Shown here piece after piece: positions 45,503 to 58,439 of a stretch of DNA of 64,000 bases (the first letter of the stretch is position 1; every line of letters starts with the position of its first letter). The notes below the pieces were generated by a model, which saw only the letters and a program-made list of their open reading frames with translations, was not told the origin of the DNA and searched no databases. Made by a program: the position numbers and the translations under genes. Source of the DNA: Selaginella tamariscina (Eukaryota > Streptophyta > Lycopodiopsida > Selaginellales > Selaginellaceae); the NCBI GenBank assembly GCA_003024785.1, contig PUQB01000249.1, positions 1 to 64,000 of the forward strand, given 5' to 3'.

Positions 45503-47187
45503 CACTCACAGCCTTTGAAAATGTCAACATCCTTGTTGATGTCCAACTCAAGATTAAATAATGTTAGAGAAAACTAATCAAAATATATCACTCTATGCGA
45601 AGTTATCTTAATTTTCATTACCCCCTTGTGTTATGAAAACTAGGTACTTCAAAACCGTTATTCACTAGTTGTAAACTCAATGCAAGAGGCACCACTTGTG
45701 GCATGAAATCTTTTGAAAACCTTTTACATTTGCAAAGTCTGTCACCCAACACAAATAACATAATGATTAATTTATTTACTTAACTAAATTTATATTGGAG
45801 GCTCTAGTTAATGTTGAATGCCAACCCCTAGGTTAACAAGAAACAAAACCTTACCTTATTCCTTAACTTTTAAACACTTTACGACCCTGTCATCAAGCTC
45901 ACAATAAGCAATTTAGTCCATCTTAAATGCTTACGTCTTTATGTTTCTTTGATTTTCCACCCCCATGTTACGTATTATAACTTCATATTTCTACATCCCT
46001 TCATTACCCCTTTACATAAGGGTCTGCTACTATACCTATCCTTGTTAATATATAGCTATACCAGACTAGGTATGAAACTTTTATCAAAACCAAGCTCTTT
46101 TCTAATACAAAAGTACTATTCATGAAACCTTGTTCTTTGTAAACATGTCAATTTGGCCAAAGGTGATCCTAGAGGTGCATGGTTATATACATGTATACAT
46201 AAGATCATGTTAACATGAAATTAGCCCATCCACGTGTCATTAACATAAATTCATTAATAATAAAAATCAAATTCAGTCAAATTTGTGACCAAGTGTCATA
46301 ACACTAATATTCAATTTTTGTAACCAACTTTGTACTCTTTCATAACACTGACCAGTTCAGAAACAAGATAAGCTAATATACTTTTCTTTATCAAAATAAT
46401 GTGGAAACTAGGAAACTCAACCTGTATCTAGTGCCTCAACCGATAATCTTTAGATATCACGTGTCTAAACTGACTCGTTTCTTTTGTAATCACTCCCCAA
46501 ATAGCATAATCACTATGTTCATTTAATAATTCTAACTCCTTATGTATGTAACATTATTATCGAAGATCTTATTTAATTTGAGCAAATACTATAACAATTG
46601 AAATGCTTTTAAATCATTACATATATATATAAAAAGCTTAAAAAATATAATTTCATTTTGATGTTTTTGTTATTGTTTCGTTATTTTCATGTTAATTTTA
46701 TCATCATTAACGACCTAGAACTTAACATTTGGTTTGCTAGAACTTAAAATGAATTAAAACTTGTTTATAATAAACTTCAATGCAATAATAGATCTAAGTG
46801 ATTGTGTTTTTATTATTTTAATTTTAATTTTATCATCATTAACTACCCTAAGCTCATACAAATCATATAAATAACTCAAAAAAAATTTAACAAGAAATTA
46901 AAAAGATTAGAATTGTTTATCTTTTTTTATGCATCAAATAATAAGTTCTTTGCGCTTCAAGAGTTAAATATTCTTTATGTTTGAAATAACCAAATTTGTT
47001 AACTTCAAATATAATTATTCTAAAATTACATTTGATGGCCATAATCATTACTTAGTTAAAATAATAAAACTTAATGACAATATATTTAATTTTATAATAA
47101 TTTGTTTGTATTTAAGACTAAATATATATATTTACAAAAGAGTAGTTAAAACAACAAATTTCAATCTTAAGAGGGGCTAAATATGAT
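45503..47187 (-). mobile_element. Y-type internal region upstream of F-box copy E
   Basis: Directly follows the Y LTR end, as the internal region of X follows its LTR (CACTCACAGCCTTTGAAAAT against CACTCCCTTTTAAAAATG). From about 45690 it is nearly identical to 1-1512. No coding potential. Confidence 0.65.
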
Positions 47188-47794
47188 AAATTTCAGCTGT
47201 ATATATTGAAAGAAAAGGAAACGTATAAATTAAACGATGAATGGCAAAACTTTAATGATGCCTTAAGCAAAACATGCTCAGACGTGTGCGTGTGCGTGGT
47301 GTACATGTACACAATAAGTGCAAGGAGATGGTCAGAATATATCATAAGAATTAATCTTATTAAAGATGGTGACTCCATGCTCATTAGTTGGAATCGCCTA
47401 CTTGGTGCTATCGGCGCTTGGAAAGTAAAACAAACTCAATATAATTAATAGTTAGTGATGACAATGATATACTCACCTAATGTGGAAAGAATTACATATA
47501 TGTTGTTATATATGACAAATTTTAGGGATATATATATGAAAATTTCGTAAGCACGTCCAATAACATATATTTATATTATCTTGAATAATTAAAGAAAAAT
47601 TATAATTTATAATTATGTATATTAAACCATGTCCAATACTGTGGCTAATCACATGAATACTTCCTGCATTGGCAGCCTCATCAAGTATTGTCTGATTTGT
47701 GAAGAAAACGGGACATTGGAGTGACCTCACACAACGTTACTATTATATACATATACATACACACACATGTATATATATACATATATATACATGC
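47188..47794 (+). other. Conserved block upstream of F-box copy E
   Basis: Same block as 1513-2128, differing by a handful of bases (for example, GATGCCTTAAGC in place of GCTGCCTTTAAGC). Confidence 0.55.
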
Positions 47795-47980
47795 AACTCC
47801 TTAGTGGTAAAAAGACAGCTAGAAAGAGCCTTACAAAGTAAACTGCCAGTATCAGTTATACGTGCAACAACAAAGTGATGGGTTTAACCTTTCATTTGTA
47901 TAGAGGCTTTCAACCTAATTAATGTGTTAAAAGTTAAGGGTAACCTTAAATCCTTAACAAGAGAATATACTTTTGTTTTA
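47795..47980 (+). repeat. Left inverted-repeat arm, copy E
   Basis: AACTCCTTAGTGGTAAAAAG to GAGAATATACTTTTG; nearly identical to the copy A arm. Confidence 0.75.
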
Positions 47981-48003
47981 TATAACAAGAGAATATATCA
48001 AAT

Positions 48004-48018
48004 CTAGGGTTAGGATTT
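48004..48018 (+). promoter_or_regulatory. Telo-box-like motif, copy E
   Basis: CTAGGGTTAGGATTT 22 bp before the ATG; same variant as A and D. Confidence 0.45.
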
Positions 48019-48040
48019 AAGTGATTTAGGGCTGGCGACG

Positions 48041-49229
48041 ATGTGGACGGAATTGCCTTTGGAGGTGCTGACTTACATTCTGGAAGAGATAAGTGATTTC
48101 GATCTGAACACATTCTTGGCTGCCTCAGCAGTGTGCAAGCATTGGAGATGCACCTCTAGCTTGGTAAGTTCAATCTCTTTAGAAACCTACCTTGTCAATT
48201 GCAAGAAGCACCAGAACGACTGCTTCAAGTGCTCTGCTTTAGCGATTGCATCCAGAGTGTCCTTGCTCGTTCTAAATCCGTCTCCAAGCTGAGGATCGAT
48301 TTCGATTTAATCATCGACCGGTCTATAGTGTGTGACGTACTGGGCAAATGTAATTGGCTAGGCACTCTTGAAGAACTTCACATGAGATTTGGGAAGGTCC
48401 GGAGCTGCAGTAACCAGTTCACTCTGTCTCTTGATTTTGACTGGATACCTCAGGATTTGATCTTGACCAGTTTGAAGAGCCTCGCTATTATTACTGGGTA
48501 CATTTCGAATGAAGCAATTCAGTTGCTAATGGAGCGGGTTGCTAACCTCGAGTACTTAAGTCTCAGTTGTGATGACTGGCATCCAACACCTGTTGTTATA
48601 AATGCACCAGCGAGCGTGGTAAGGATGGAGCTGACTTTCACTTTTGCTGGAAAGCTTTTGGTAAATGCAGCTGGGGTTAAAGACATGTTCATTGACGCCA
48701 TATGGGTGGAACTCGAAACTCCTCTTCTTGAGGAGCTTACCCTTCATTTCGGAACACAGATTATGAAGAGTTCTCCAGCTGTTCGAAGATTGCACATGTG
48801 CCTTAACAAGACTGTTCAGACAATAACATAGTAAGCACTCTGAGTTCCTGTGTCGCCTTGTCAGGGATTAAGACCCTCTGCATAAGTCCTGGTTTGACTG
48901 ATTGGGATTCGGATTCCGATGAAGACACTTATATAGAGAATTCTGGACGTTCTTTGATGTTATGAGCAAGCTAACGGAGCTGGAGGAACTAGAGCTTAAT
49001 TTCAACATGGTTATGCAGGTGCTGTTCCTAGAGGCTATATGTAAATGTTTTTAACTGTGTTTTGTTCTTCTTGCAGTTATCACCTGAAGGGAATGAGGTG
49101 ACAGTGTTCCTTCCAAAACTGAAGACACTGGCATTCGATTGCTCCGGTTGTGTACTAGATTACAATTACTACTTTGCTAAGAGGGAGGATTCTTTGCTAG
49201 AGAAGTTCGGACTGCTTGGGAGTACTTGA
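48041..49229 (+). pseudogene. F-box/LRR-like gene, copy E (three one-base losses)
   Basis: The F-box at residues 4-36 is intact. Single-base deletions relative to C and D lie near 48232 (GTGCTCTGC), 48806 (CTTAACAAGAC) and 48944 (GAATTCTGGACG). The sum is three, so the frame is recovered before the intron at 49019-49076 (58 bp, GT-AG). Exon 2 is 49077-49229, ending as in A and B. It has the intact MERVANLEYLSLSCDDW segment that A lost. Being one-base losses, some may be sequencing errors, in which case this copy would be intact. Confidence 0.8.
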
Positions 49230-50864
49230 AGTCTGTGACGCCACGTGCTCAAGTGGTGATTAGAAATGAGCATTGTTCAGCCTCACAAAGAAGGTTGATC
49301 TACTGCAACATACTAGTACATGTACAGAATAATCCCATGTACTTAAACGCTATATATGTATTCTTATTTTGCTGGTACTCCCGTAGAACATCTAGTACTG
49401 GTTCCCTTGCACAACATGCCTGATTAATGTTTTTGAGTTCCCAAGCGATGTTGATTGGAAAAAATGCATTATTATTTTAAGTATATTTAACGTTGAATAT
49501 ATTCATAAAGACGGATTTAAATTTTACTCGGCAAATAGTGGTCGTTTGCATTCATGTGGTGTTGAACTAAAGTTCATTGGTCCTTCGATTTACTGTGTGC
49601 TTGTTAGTCATTTATTATCCAATGAACTTTAAATTTAATAGTTTTATGTTAGTATATATATATTTTTAATTTAAGTATTTTGCTAGAAACTATGGATAGA
49701 TTAATACAATCATGATAGCAAAGATCCATACCATACACAACCTTACCATCGTATACATATTTATGTATTAATGTATGTGAATTAAGTATTTTATACATGC
49801 AATCAGTAAATCTAATGTACACGTACAGAGAGATAACCTTTATTAATATTATGATCTGTAAACTCTACGATGTTGTGTTCTGCATTACCTGCACATATGA
49901 ATGTGTGTGTCTGTATGCTTAATAAGCATGTATAGTGTGTGTATGTGTGTCTGTGTTGCAACACACGTAACCGTATATATCACCCGTTGATGTCTGCAAC
50001 TGTGTCTGTATGTTTGTATCCTATCTATGCAAAACATACACATTCTTCTCTTTATAGATTGTAGTTATAGCGACATATATGCCACTCTTCTATACACGTG
50101 CATGTGTAAGCGTGTGCAGATACATGTATGATCGTGTGTATTACCTGTAGAATTTGAAGGCGTGGTACTGGAAAATATATCTATATTACTGCTTGTTACA
50201 ATTGGAAAAGTATTGGATTAGATTTTTAATTACCACCATTAAATAATATATTCTTATATTCTAGATTATTATGTGTGTTTACGTGTTGTGCGTAGTTCTT
50301 ATAACAGTTGCGAATAATTTGCAACATTCAAATTTCGATTGAACCACACACACACAACATATATATATGCCATAGAATGTGTGTGCGTGCGTGTGTTTAT
50401 AGCTGTTAAATGGCACGGTTAAGTTACAAAACTTCATCTTAAGCTCGCAATTATGCATGAGATAGTTTTCCTTTTTTTTTTTTTTCTGTAGCTTTGAAGA
50501 GTCAACCTCTAATAAGATGGATAAGCATACACATGCTATATACTCTCAGTTTTAATTTTCAGAAGACGTGGTTTGACTGGACTTCACACTGTTAAACACT
50601 TTAAACAGGTGTTTAAGGGTTCGATCTTTACATATATTATGTATTTTATTTGAGTATTTTTTCAATAAAACTGCTCTCTTTATTTGTAAGAAAAAAAATA
50701 AAACTAAAAAAGTTTCTCACAAATTTACCCTGGTCATGTTATTCATGTTCCGAGTATGGAGCAAAATAACAATACATTCTGGAGTTTGCATATTTATCAG
50801 GAAACCACGATGAACACGTTAAAGAACATAAGCTAATAAGTAATAATGTGCAGTGAAGGATACA
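49230..50864 (+). other. Conserved non-coding block downstream of F-box copy E
   Basis: As after copy A (both lack the TGTGTAAATAAATTTCATG segment of C and D), with a few extra small deletions (for example near 49525). No gene seen. Confidence 0.5.
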
Positions 50865-51073
50865 AAGAAAGCATATTTCTCTTATTAAGGATTTAAGGTA
50901 TATTAGGTTTTTATCTTTACCCTTAACTTTTAACACATTAATTAGTTTGAAAGCCTCTCCAAAGGGAATACAAATGAAAGGTTAGCCCATAAGCATTAGT
51001 TTGCACGTATCCCTGATACTGGCATTTTACTTTGTAAGGCACTTTCTACCTCTCATTTTACCACTAAGGAGTT
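50865..51073 (-). repeat. Right inverted-repeat arm, copy E
   Basis: GAAGGATACAAAGAAAGC to TTTTACCACTAAGGAGTT; same end as copy D, not as A. Confidence 0.75.
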
Positions 51074-51741
51074 TCCACCCCACTTACCATTTGTTGCAAC
51101 CCCTAGGCTGTACAATTGTCCATGGTAGGTCACCCCACCTTACCATTTGTTATAACCCCTAGGCTATAATTGTCCATTTGTCCATGGTATGGGCACTTTA
51201 GCCCACAATTGGGTCCAACATGGTCCCCACAGTCATAGTTAGCTCTTGCATGGAGGTTCTCGTCGTGACAATGGACACCAAATCCCTTAGAATGACTATT
51301 TCCCAAACCCAGAAGATAACCTGAGTAGACTTTTAGGACTTACCTTAGGAGACCAAGACAGGCTCATGCCCTAATCTCATACATACCCCCGTGGCAGAGC
51401 TAAAGCATTGTCACTTACCCTTTGAGGAATCACCCTTATCCAACCCCTTTAGGGTGACAAGGGCTACCCTAAACCATGCCGAGGGTTTGAGTGGCCAAGC
51501 CATATCCTAAACTTAGGCTAGTACTTAGCAAGGACACGAGTGTGCACCGTAAGTGAACACGAGTGTTCTGCTAAGCAAACTCCCCAATGCTAAATTTGAA
51601 TAACCCTAAGTACATGACCCACAATAGGGCTCTTGCTAATGAACTTAGGTTGTTAACCTTTAGATCCCAAGGAGAACACCCCTAGTCAAGTGTGCCAAAG
51701 CACACCTAGTTACGAAACCTAACCTCCCTTGAGATGATGCC
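51074..51741 (-). mobile_element. Y-type LTR, left part, split by X2
   Basis: Same sequence and same cut point (ATGCC at 51737-51741) as 30564-31244. The continuation of this LTR lies beyond X2 and is not in the window. Confidence 0.7.
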
Positions 51742-53405
51742 TATCAGAGTTTTAACCCAAAGGGCTAACACGTGGTAACACGTGGCTGCCAAATAGCCTT
51801 TCAGTGTCATCACCCTGTGTGAGCAACACTAAGTCTTCCAAGATGATCCCAAGAGTCTGACTTAGATGCCTAATTAGGCAAAAGACTTAAGGTACCCTAA
51901 GTCCCCTAGAATGACTATCCCCCAAACCCTAGAGGATAACCCGAGTAGACTTTAGGATCCTATCTTAGTAGACCTAGATAGGCTCATGCTTTATCCTCAT
52001 CAAGGAGACGTGACTTAAACATACCCCCAAGACAAATTTAAGGCATCGTCACTTACCCTTGAGGAATCCCCCATCCAGGAATAGAACCCTTTTAGGGCGA
52101 CAAGGGGTACTTGAACCACGAGTAACCCTTGAGGGTTTGAGTGGCTTAGACATACCCTACACTTAGGGCTAATAATTAGTGAGATCACGAGTGTTCTACT
52201 AAGCTAACTCCCCAAGGCTAGGTTTAAATAACCCTAAGTACATAACCTTGGGCTCTGGCTGATGAGTTTGGTTGTTCAACCCTTGAATCCAAGGAAAACA
52301 CCCCCTAGTCAAGTGTGCCAAATCACACCTAGTTATGAGACCTAACCTCCCTTGAGTTGATGCCAGGCTTAGCACCCTACTGTGAACATAAGCATGCCTA
52401 TTTACTAGAGTATCCAACCCCTTGGCGACAAACTCATGACACAACCCCAAAGGCATGCCTTGGGCATTGTATCGTGTGACGTCTAGCTCAATGTCACATC
52501 TTCATGTAACATTGCCTTCCACGATGTGGGCTATCCTGTCATAGCACCTTAGATTCAAAAGTTGCACTAAGTGCCACAAACGTGGCTCCTAAATGTCAAG
52601 TCTAGAACCCCTCAGTGAACCCTCAAGAACTAGGTAACGTGAACTTGTTAAATAAGTTCCCACGCCCACAATTGGACAAGGACATGAATGTGCCTTGCTT
52701 AGCTGTGAGTGCCACACCTCACTTAACGTGGAGGAGGAGGCTGGAGACATGCCTATACCTCTGCCTCTTGGAACGTGCAGTTCGACATGACCTCCCAAGC
52801 ATAGATTTGCCAACGTTAAGGATAAGCTACCCGAAGGTGGGATGTACCCCTGTTGTTTGGAAGTTGAAGTGGCACAACAAAGAGTTGTACTTTAATGACA
52901 CAAGCTAAAGCTTGCACCGATAAAAAAGCAACGAACTCAGTCATGAACTCATGAGCTCTCCTGCTACATACTCTACCTTATTTATGTGATGGAGCACCCC
53001 CCCCCCCCCCCCGGTATGTGTAAGTGGGCTGGCACGGAATGCCAGCCCCTTAGTTAATGAGATGAGTTTTGCACACTAGCCCCTGCCCCTAAACCCTACC
53101 CAAGGGGGTATGGGTTTTAGGGCGTGGGTTAGGTCAACCCTAGGGGTGTTCCTAACCCTATTTAACATGCCAAATTCATCTAACTAGGACGCCAAAATTG
53201 GGGGTTGGTTTTCTAGAAGGTAAGTGCTACCTTCGCTTAAAGTTTCTCGCGATATCTAAGAACAGCTTGCTGGACTACCCCTAAACACCTAAGTGCGCTA
53301 AGCAAGGTTGTTTCTCACTACATCTAAGGTCCGTCAACATAGTACAGTAGGTAACAACAATCAACCTCCAAAGTAAAGGGTCGAGTCATAGTAAAAACTA
53401 TGACA
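51742..53405 (-). mobile_element. X2: 3' LTR
   Basis: TATCAGAGTTTTAACCC to GTAAAAACTATGACA, 1664 bp. It shares the altered TA terminus with X, includes a run of about 18 C near 52996-53012, and has the empty gypsy-2 site at ~53176. Confidence 0.8.
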
Positions 53406-56400
53406 CACTCCCTGCCTTTAAAAATGTTAACGTTCTCATTAACATCTAATTCCAAGACTAGATAATGTTAGAAAAAATTAACCAAAACTAACATATCACT
53501 CTATGCGGAGTTAGCCAAAAGTTCATATAATTTTTATTACCCCTCTTGCTTTACGCAAAACCAAGTACTTTAAAATCGTCATTCATTGAGTCGTAAACTT
53601 AGTTGCTTGAGGCACCACTTGCGACATGAAGTCACCTGGAGACCTTTTGCACGTCTGCAAAGTCCGATGCACACAACACAATGGTTAATTCTTTTACTTA
53701 ACTAGAATTTATATTGGAGACTTCTAGTTAGTATTGTTGCCGACCCTTGGTTAACAAGAAATAAAGATTTGCTTTATTCCTTAATATTAAATGCTGTTGA
53801 CGACCTCTGTTGTCTAGTGCACAATAAGCAGTTTAAGTTAATCTCAAATACTTGACCAAACGCCTTCGTGTTTCTTTGATTTTCTAATTGTTCCACATGT
53901 TACTTTATTATAGCCTCACATTTCTACATCCCTCGATGTTTTTCATTACCCCTTTACATAAGGGTTTACTATTATACTTATCCCCCATTAGTGTATAGCT
54001 ACGCTATACTAGGTATGAGACTTTATCGGAATCAAGTTCGTTTCTAATTCTAGAGTATTATTTCTGGAACCCTGTTCTTTATAAACATGTCAATCTAGCC
54101 AGAGGCGATCACAGAGGCGCATAGTTGTACACATGTATGCAACAAGGTCATGCCAACTTAAAATTAGCCCATTCACTTGATGTGTCATTGACATAATGCG
54201 AAAAGTGAATATTAATGTTATAACACTTGGTAATAGATTTGACCTGAATTTAATTCCCATTGGAAATGAACCGACTTTGTACTTTTTCATAACACCAACC
54301 AATTCAGGGACCAGATAAGTTAACATACATTTCTTACAAACCAATGTACTCATTCCCCAAAGAGCACATCATACTAGATGCCATTCAATAATTCCTAACT
54401 CTTTATCTCATTAAGTTCAAAATACTGAATTTTGAAATTTAGTTTCCACGATAAGAGTCTCCCTAAACTCAAATACTGCACGCCTTCATAACATTATATT
54501 TATTTCCAACTCTTAAACTAATTATGTAAATGTTCCTCCAACACTATACTAAAGTATAGCATTTCCATTAATTTGAATAATTAGTGTTTTGACAAAGCAA
54601 CCTTTAAACTAATCCTTATTCTATAAACAATCGAACTGATACCAATCGTCATAACGTTTAAATCCCAAGTTTTTTTACTAGTTGTTACATTAGCAGATAT
54701 GACTTTTTAAACGTATCAATTTATCAAAATGCAATAACTATAATATGGACTTTGGACTAGTTGATATGAACCGAGCATCAACTTTGAGATGAAAATAATT
54801 ATTACGATAGTATTCCGAAGAATTGTTCAGAGACTAAGAGGAATTATGAATTAGTGTTTGGTTCATCTAACTGATTTAATATGATATTATCTTCTACATT
54901 AATGTTATCATGACACCGAAGTGCCACACTAACTTCATGTTTCAGTCATATCTCTTAATTCAGCAGATCTTCCAAACATGAATAAAATATCTAGTTCAGT
55001 ACGTCAAACTAAGATACATTATTCATTCGAGACACCTAGCAGTCCAGAAAGTACCACATTGCTCCTCAAACAATGTATTGAGAAATGCCTCATTTCTTAA
55101 CTAACTTGAAAATATGTTTTAAATTACTACATTAAGGTACTACCTTATCAAAGTGTCAGACTTAAATTTGCTTGAGTCCTTATATTTCATGATTATGGCC
55201 ACCTCATGTGATTATAACCAAGTTTCAATATTCAGCACTCCAAACTCAATATTCAAGAGATATTATACCATACTTTGCCAAGTCATTTATAATTAATTTT
55301 AAAAAGATTGTCACAAATACTTTCAAAGTCTAGAATATAAATATCTTAACAAATGAGGTAATAGAAAACTCCATATTCTCAAATTGGATATTGAACCATT
55401 TTTTTAAGAACATTGTATCACGATTATCAAGAAGGGAGACTATCTTCTTGAGCTAATCTAACCACTGGATATCTCACTTTTAAGGATATTAAACCAAACT
55501 CAAGGAACATCAAAACCCTGAGATAGAACTGACAATTAACCCAAGGAATACAATCAAACCGTAAGTTAAGAATAGTTCTATTTTTCGATATTCCAAAGAA
55601 CTGAAGATACCTACTTTATAAGTTCTTTGAGTGCCTATATTTGCAACCATGATGCAAAAACCAATACCAACTTCTAATTCCCACCAAATACAGATTATCT
55701 TAAGGTGGTACATGCACTTAAACTTCCAAAATGTATACCTAACTTGTTACCAGCTCATTGATAGTTCTCAATATAAATTATCAAATTAAGCAAGTTTCCT
55801 TAGTCGATAAGTAAAGTGGAGAACCCCAAATTATGCTCTTCTTAACCAAGGAATCCCTTGTTCAAGAACTTTATCCCCACATTGCAAACAACATTATAGA
55901 CTTTTAAATCAAAGAGTTAATAATAAAAATGCACAAGTGTGCGCCGAACTCCTTCACTATGCAAGTTCTCCATTACTAAATAAACTAAAAAATGTAAACG
56001 TATGGTTTCAACATTTTTTTTCTGGTAGATTATGCCATCTACCCCAAAATTGCACTAATAGGAAAATAAAATTTGTAAACTATTATACAAAGTCTCTCTT
56101 ATGATCTCATATGAGATACAACTTCAAACAAGTTAGCTAAGTTAACCAACTTAAATATAGATGCGCACTTACAATTAACTAAGGTTTCATGTTATACTTT
56201 GTTCAAATCAAGGGACTTAAATTTAGTAAACTATTTCACCTAATGTTACTTGTAACTAGTGTCATTAAAATATTGCGAACATCGGACAATACTTTAATTA
56301 CATTAGATCTTCAAACCAACTACTTAACATATTTATCATATGTTAATATCTGACTTTTTATTGTTCCATAAGTTTATCACCATAACCTGCTTCTTAAGTT

Positions 56401-57028
56401 ACACTCTTTAAAGACATGCACTATAGTGGGAACTCATTCTGCATTTTCTCTCAAAATGTAGTGCTCATTCTTATATTTGAATATGCTCCTTTTTTCGAAG
56501 CCAAAGATGCACATTTAAACATAAGTCTTTCCCCACTTGAACACTACTGCCGAAACCAATATCAAATCTTGACATAAGTCAAAACTCAATGGACGTTGTT
56601 ACGTTCTTAACCATGTGTTATCTCAACTTCATACACCTTATAAAAAAAAAAAAAAAATTCAATAATGTGTAGACTTAGGATATCACAAGATCCACCTCAC
56701 AAGACTTAGTTTGTAAGCTAGCACAAACTAACATGCCACATCTTGTGGAAGTATATAGTAAAGTAACCTGGACAACCATAAGGTAAAATAACCTAGCATA
56801 CAACTTGGAACTTAATTTCCAAGTGCTATCTTCGACATTCAAGTCCATAACTCACACCCACTTATGAAGTACGTGTTCTTTGAAGAGTTATAAATCTCAG
56901 GACCAACTCTCCGTGCAGAATTCGAAAGTGATAAAGTAATTCAAAAATTTAGAACTAACTAAACTCTGAAACACACTACAACTTTAGGCAGTCCTACTGA
57001 CTACAGAGAATAGGCCTCTGATACCAAT
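53406..57028 (-). mobile_element. X2: internal region and primer-binding site
   Basis: Collinear with 39097-42726 at high identity, with small indels (a ~55-bp gap near 54345 and a ~60-bp insertion near 55530-55590). The PBS reads TGGTATCAGAGG on the minus strand at 57015-57026. No coding region. Confidence 0.75.
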
Positions 57029-57597
57029 TGTCAAAGTTTTTAACCCAAAGGGCCAACACGTGCTGCGAAGTGGCCTTCCGATGTCATCACCATGTGTGAG
57101 CAATGCTAAGTCTTTCAAGATGACCCAAGATCGACTCAGATGCCTAATTAGGCAAAAGACTTAGGGTCCTACCCTAAGTCCCCTAGAATGAACTATCCCT
57201 CGAACCCTAGAGGATAACCCGAGTAAACTTTAGGATCCTATCCCAATAAACCTAGACAAGCTAATGCCTTATCCTCATCAAGGAGACGTGACTTAAACAT
57301 ACCCCCAAAGACAAATTTAAGGCATCGTCACTTACCCCTTAAGGAATCACCCCCATCCGGGAATACAACCCCTTTAGGTGACAAGGGTACCTTGAACCAC
57401 AAGTAACCCTTGAGGGTTTGAGTGGCTTAGACATACCCTAGACTTAGGGCTAATACTTAGTGAGATCACGAGTGTTTTACTAAGCTAACTCCCCAAGGCT
57501 AGGTTTGGATAACCCTAAGTAATGACCTTACATGTGCCTCATGAAAGGACTCCAACTAATGAGCTTAGGTTGTTAACCCTTGAATCCTAAGGAGAAC
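57029..57597 (-). mobile_element. X2: 5' LTR, cut by gypsy-3
   Basis: TGTCAAAGTTTTTAACCC onward, matching 42727-43300, stopping after CCTAAGGAGAAC. Gypsy-3 begins at the next base. Confidence 0.75.
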
Positions 57598-58188
57598 TGT
57601 AGTTAGACATTAGTAGAATTTCTTGTTATTTCATGGGCATTATAATGGGAAAATATCAAAAATAATATATATTGTGGAAAACCAAGAGTGGAAATGAATA
57701 TCGAAGTACGAGTTATTAACGCAATACTGCAATACAGGTCATCACCGCAATACGATATCAGCGGAGTACGGCATTTATGGATAAGGACAAGGAGTTATAG
57801 TAACTGAATGGATAAGGCTAGGAGGCAGTTATGATAACTGCTAGTACGGGCCCTAGAGTACGGGTATAAATAGATCAATTTAGGACTAGAAAGGTATCCC
57901 GAATATACTGTTATTTGTACCATGTACCGTGTGCGGACATAATATAAGCTTCCTTTCTCTCTCAATACGTCTATCTCCTACCTGTATTTCTGTGATGTAG
58001 TATACTGTTCTTATTTCCAGTACTGTGACGGGATCCATAGTACTGCTACCCGATAACACCTTGCCATCCTTACCCTTTTCCTGACTTTCTGATGTTTGCA
58101 TCTTTATCTTAATCCGGCAGACCCTTAGTACGGGTTTGCCGATGGCAATCCTATCGATGTATAGAGGGTAGGAAATTTTGGGTTAACA
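57598..58188 (+). mobile_element. Gypsy-3 5' LTR
   Basis: Begins TGTAGTTAGACATTAG, has a TATA box (TATAAATAG at 57865-57873) inside it and ends GGTTAACA, 591 bp. Repeated TACGG/TACGA words throughout. Confidence 0.7.
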
Positions 58189-58439
58189 TATGGCGACCAC
58201 AGAAGGATGGTCGTGTTAGTAGGTGATTGATAATGTGTTTGTATAATGTAACAGGAGAGGTAGACTGATACTCAAAGGAGTTGTGATGAAAGATTGAGAC
58301 TAGGTGAGAGTCTTGGATGCAATCAGTGCAGCTATGCGGAAATGGAACGAAGTGAACCAAAGACCTCGTGAGAATGGACCTGTGGAGTATAGTAAGTGAA
58401 TGGATGATTATCGACGTATCTTGCAAAACGCCAAAGATA

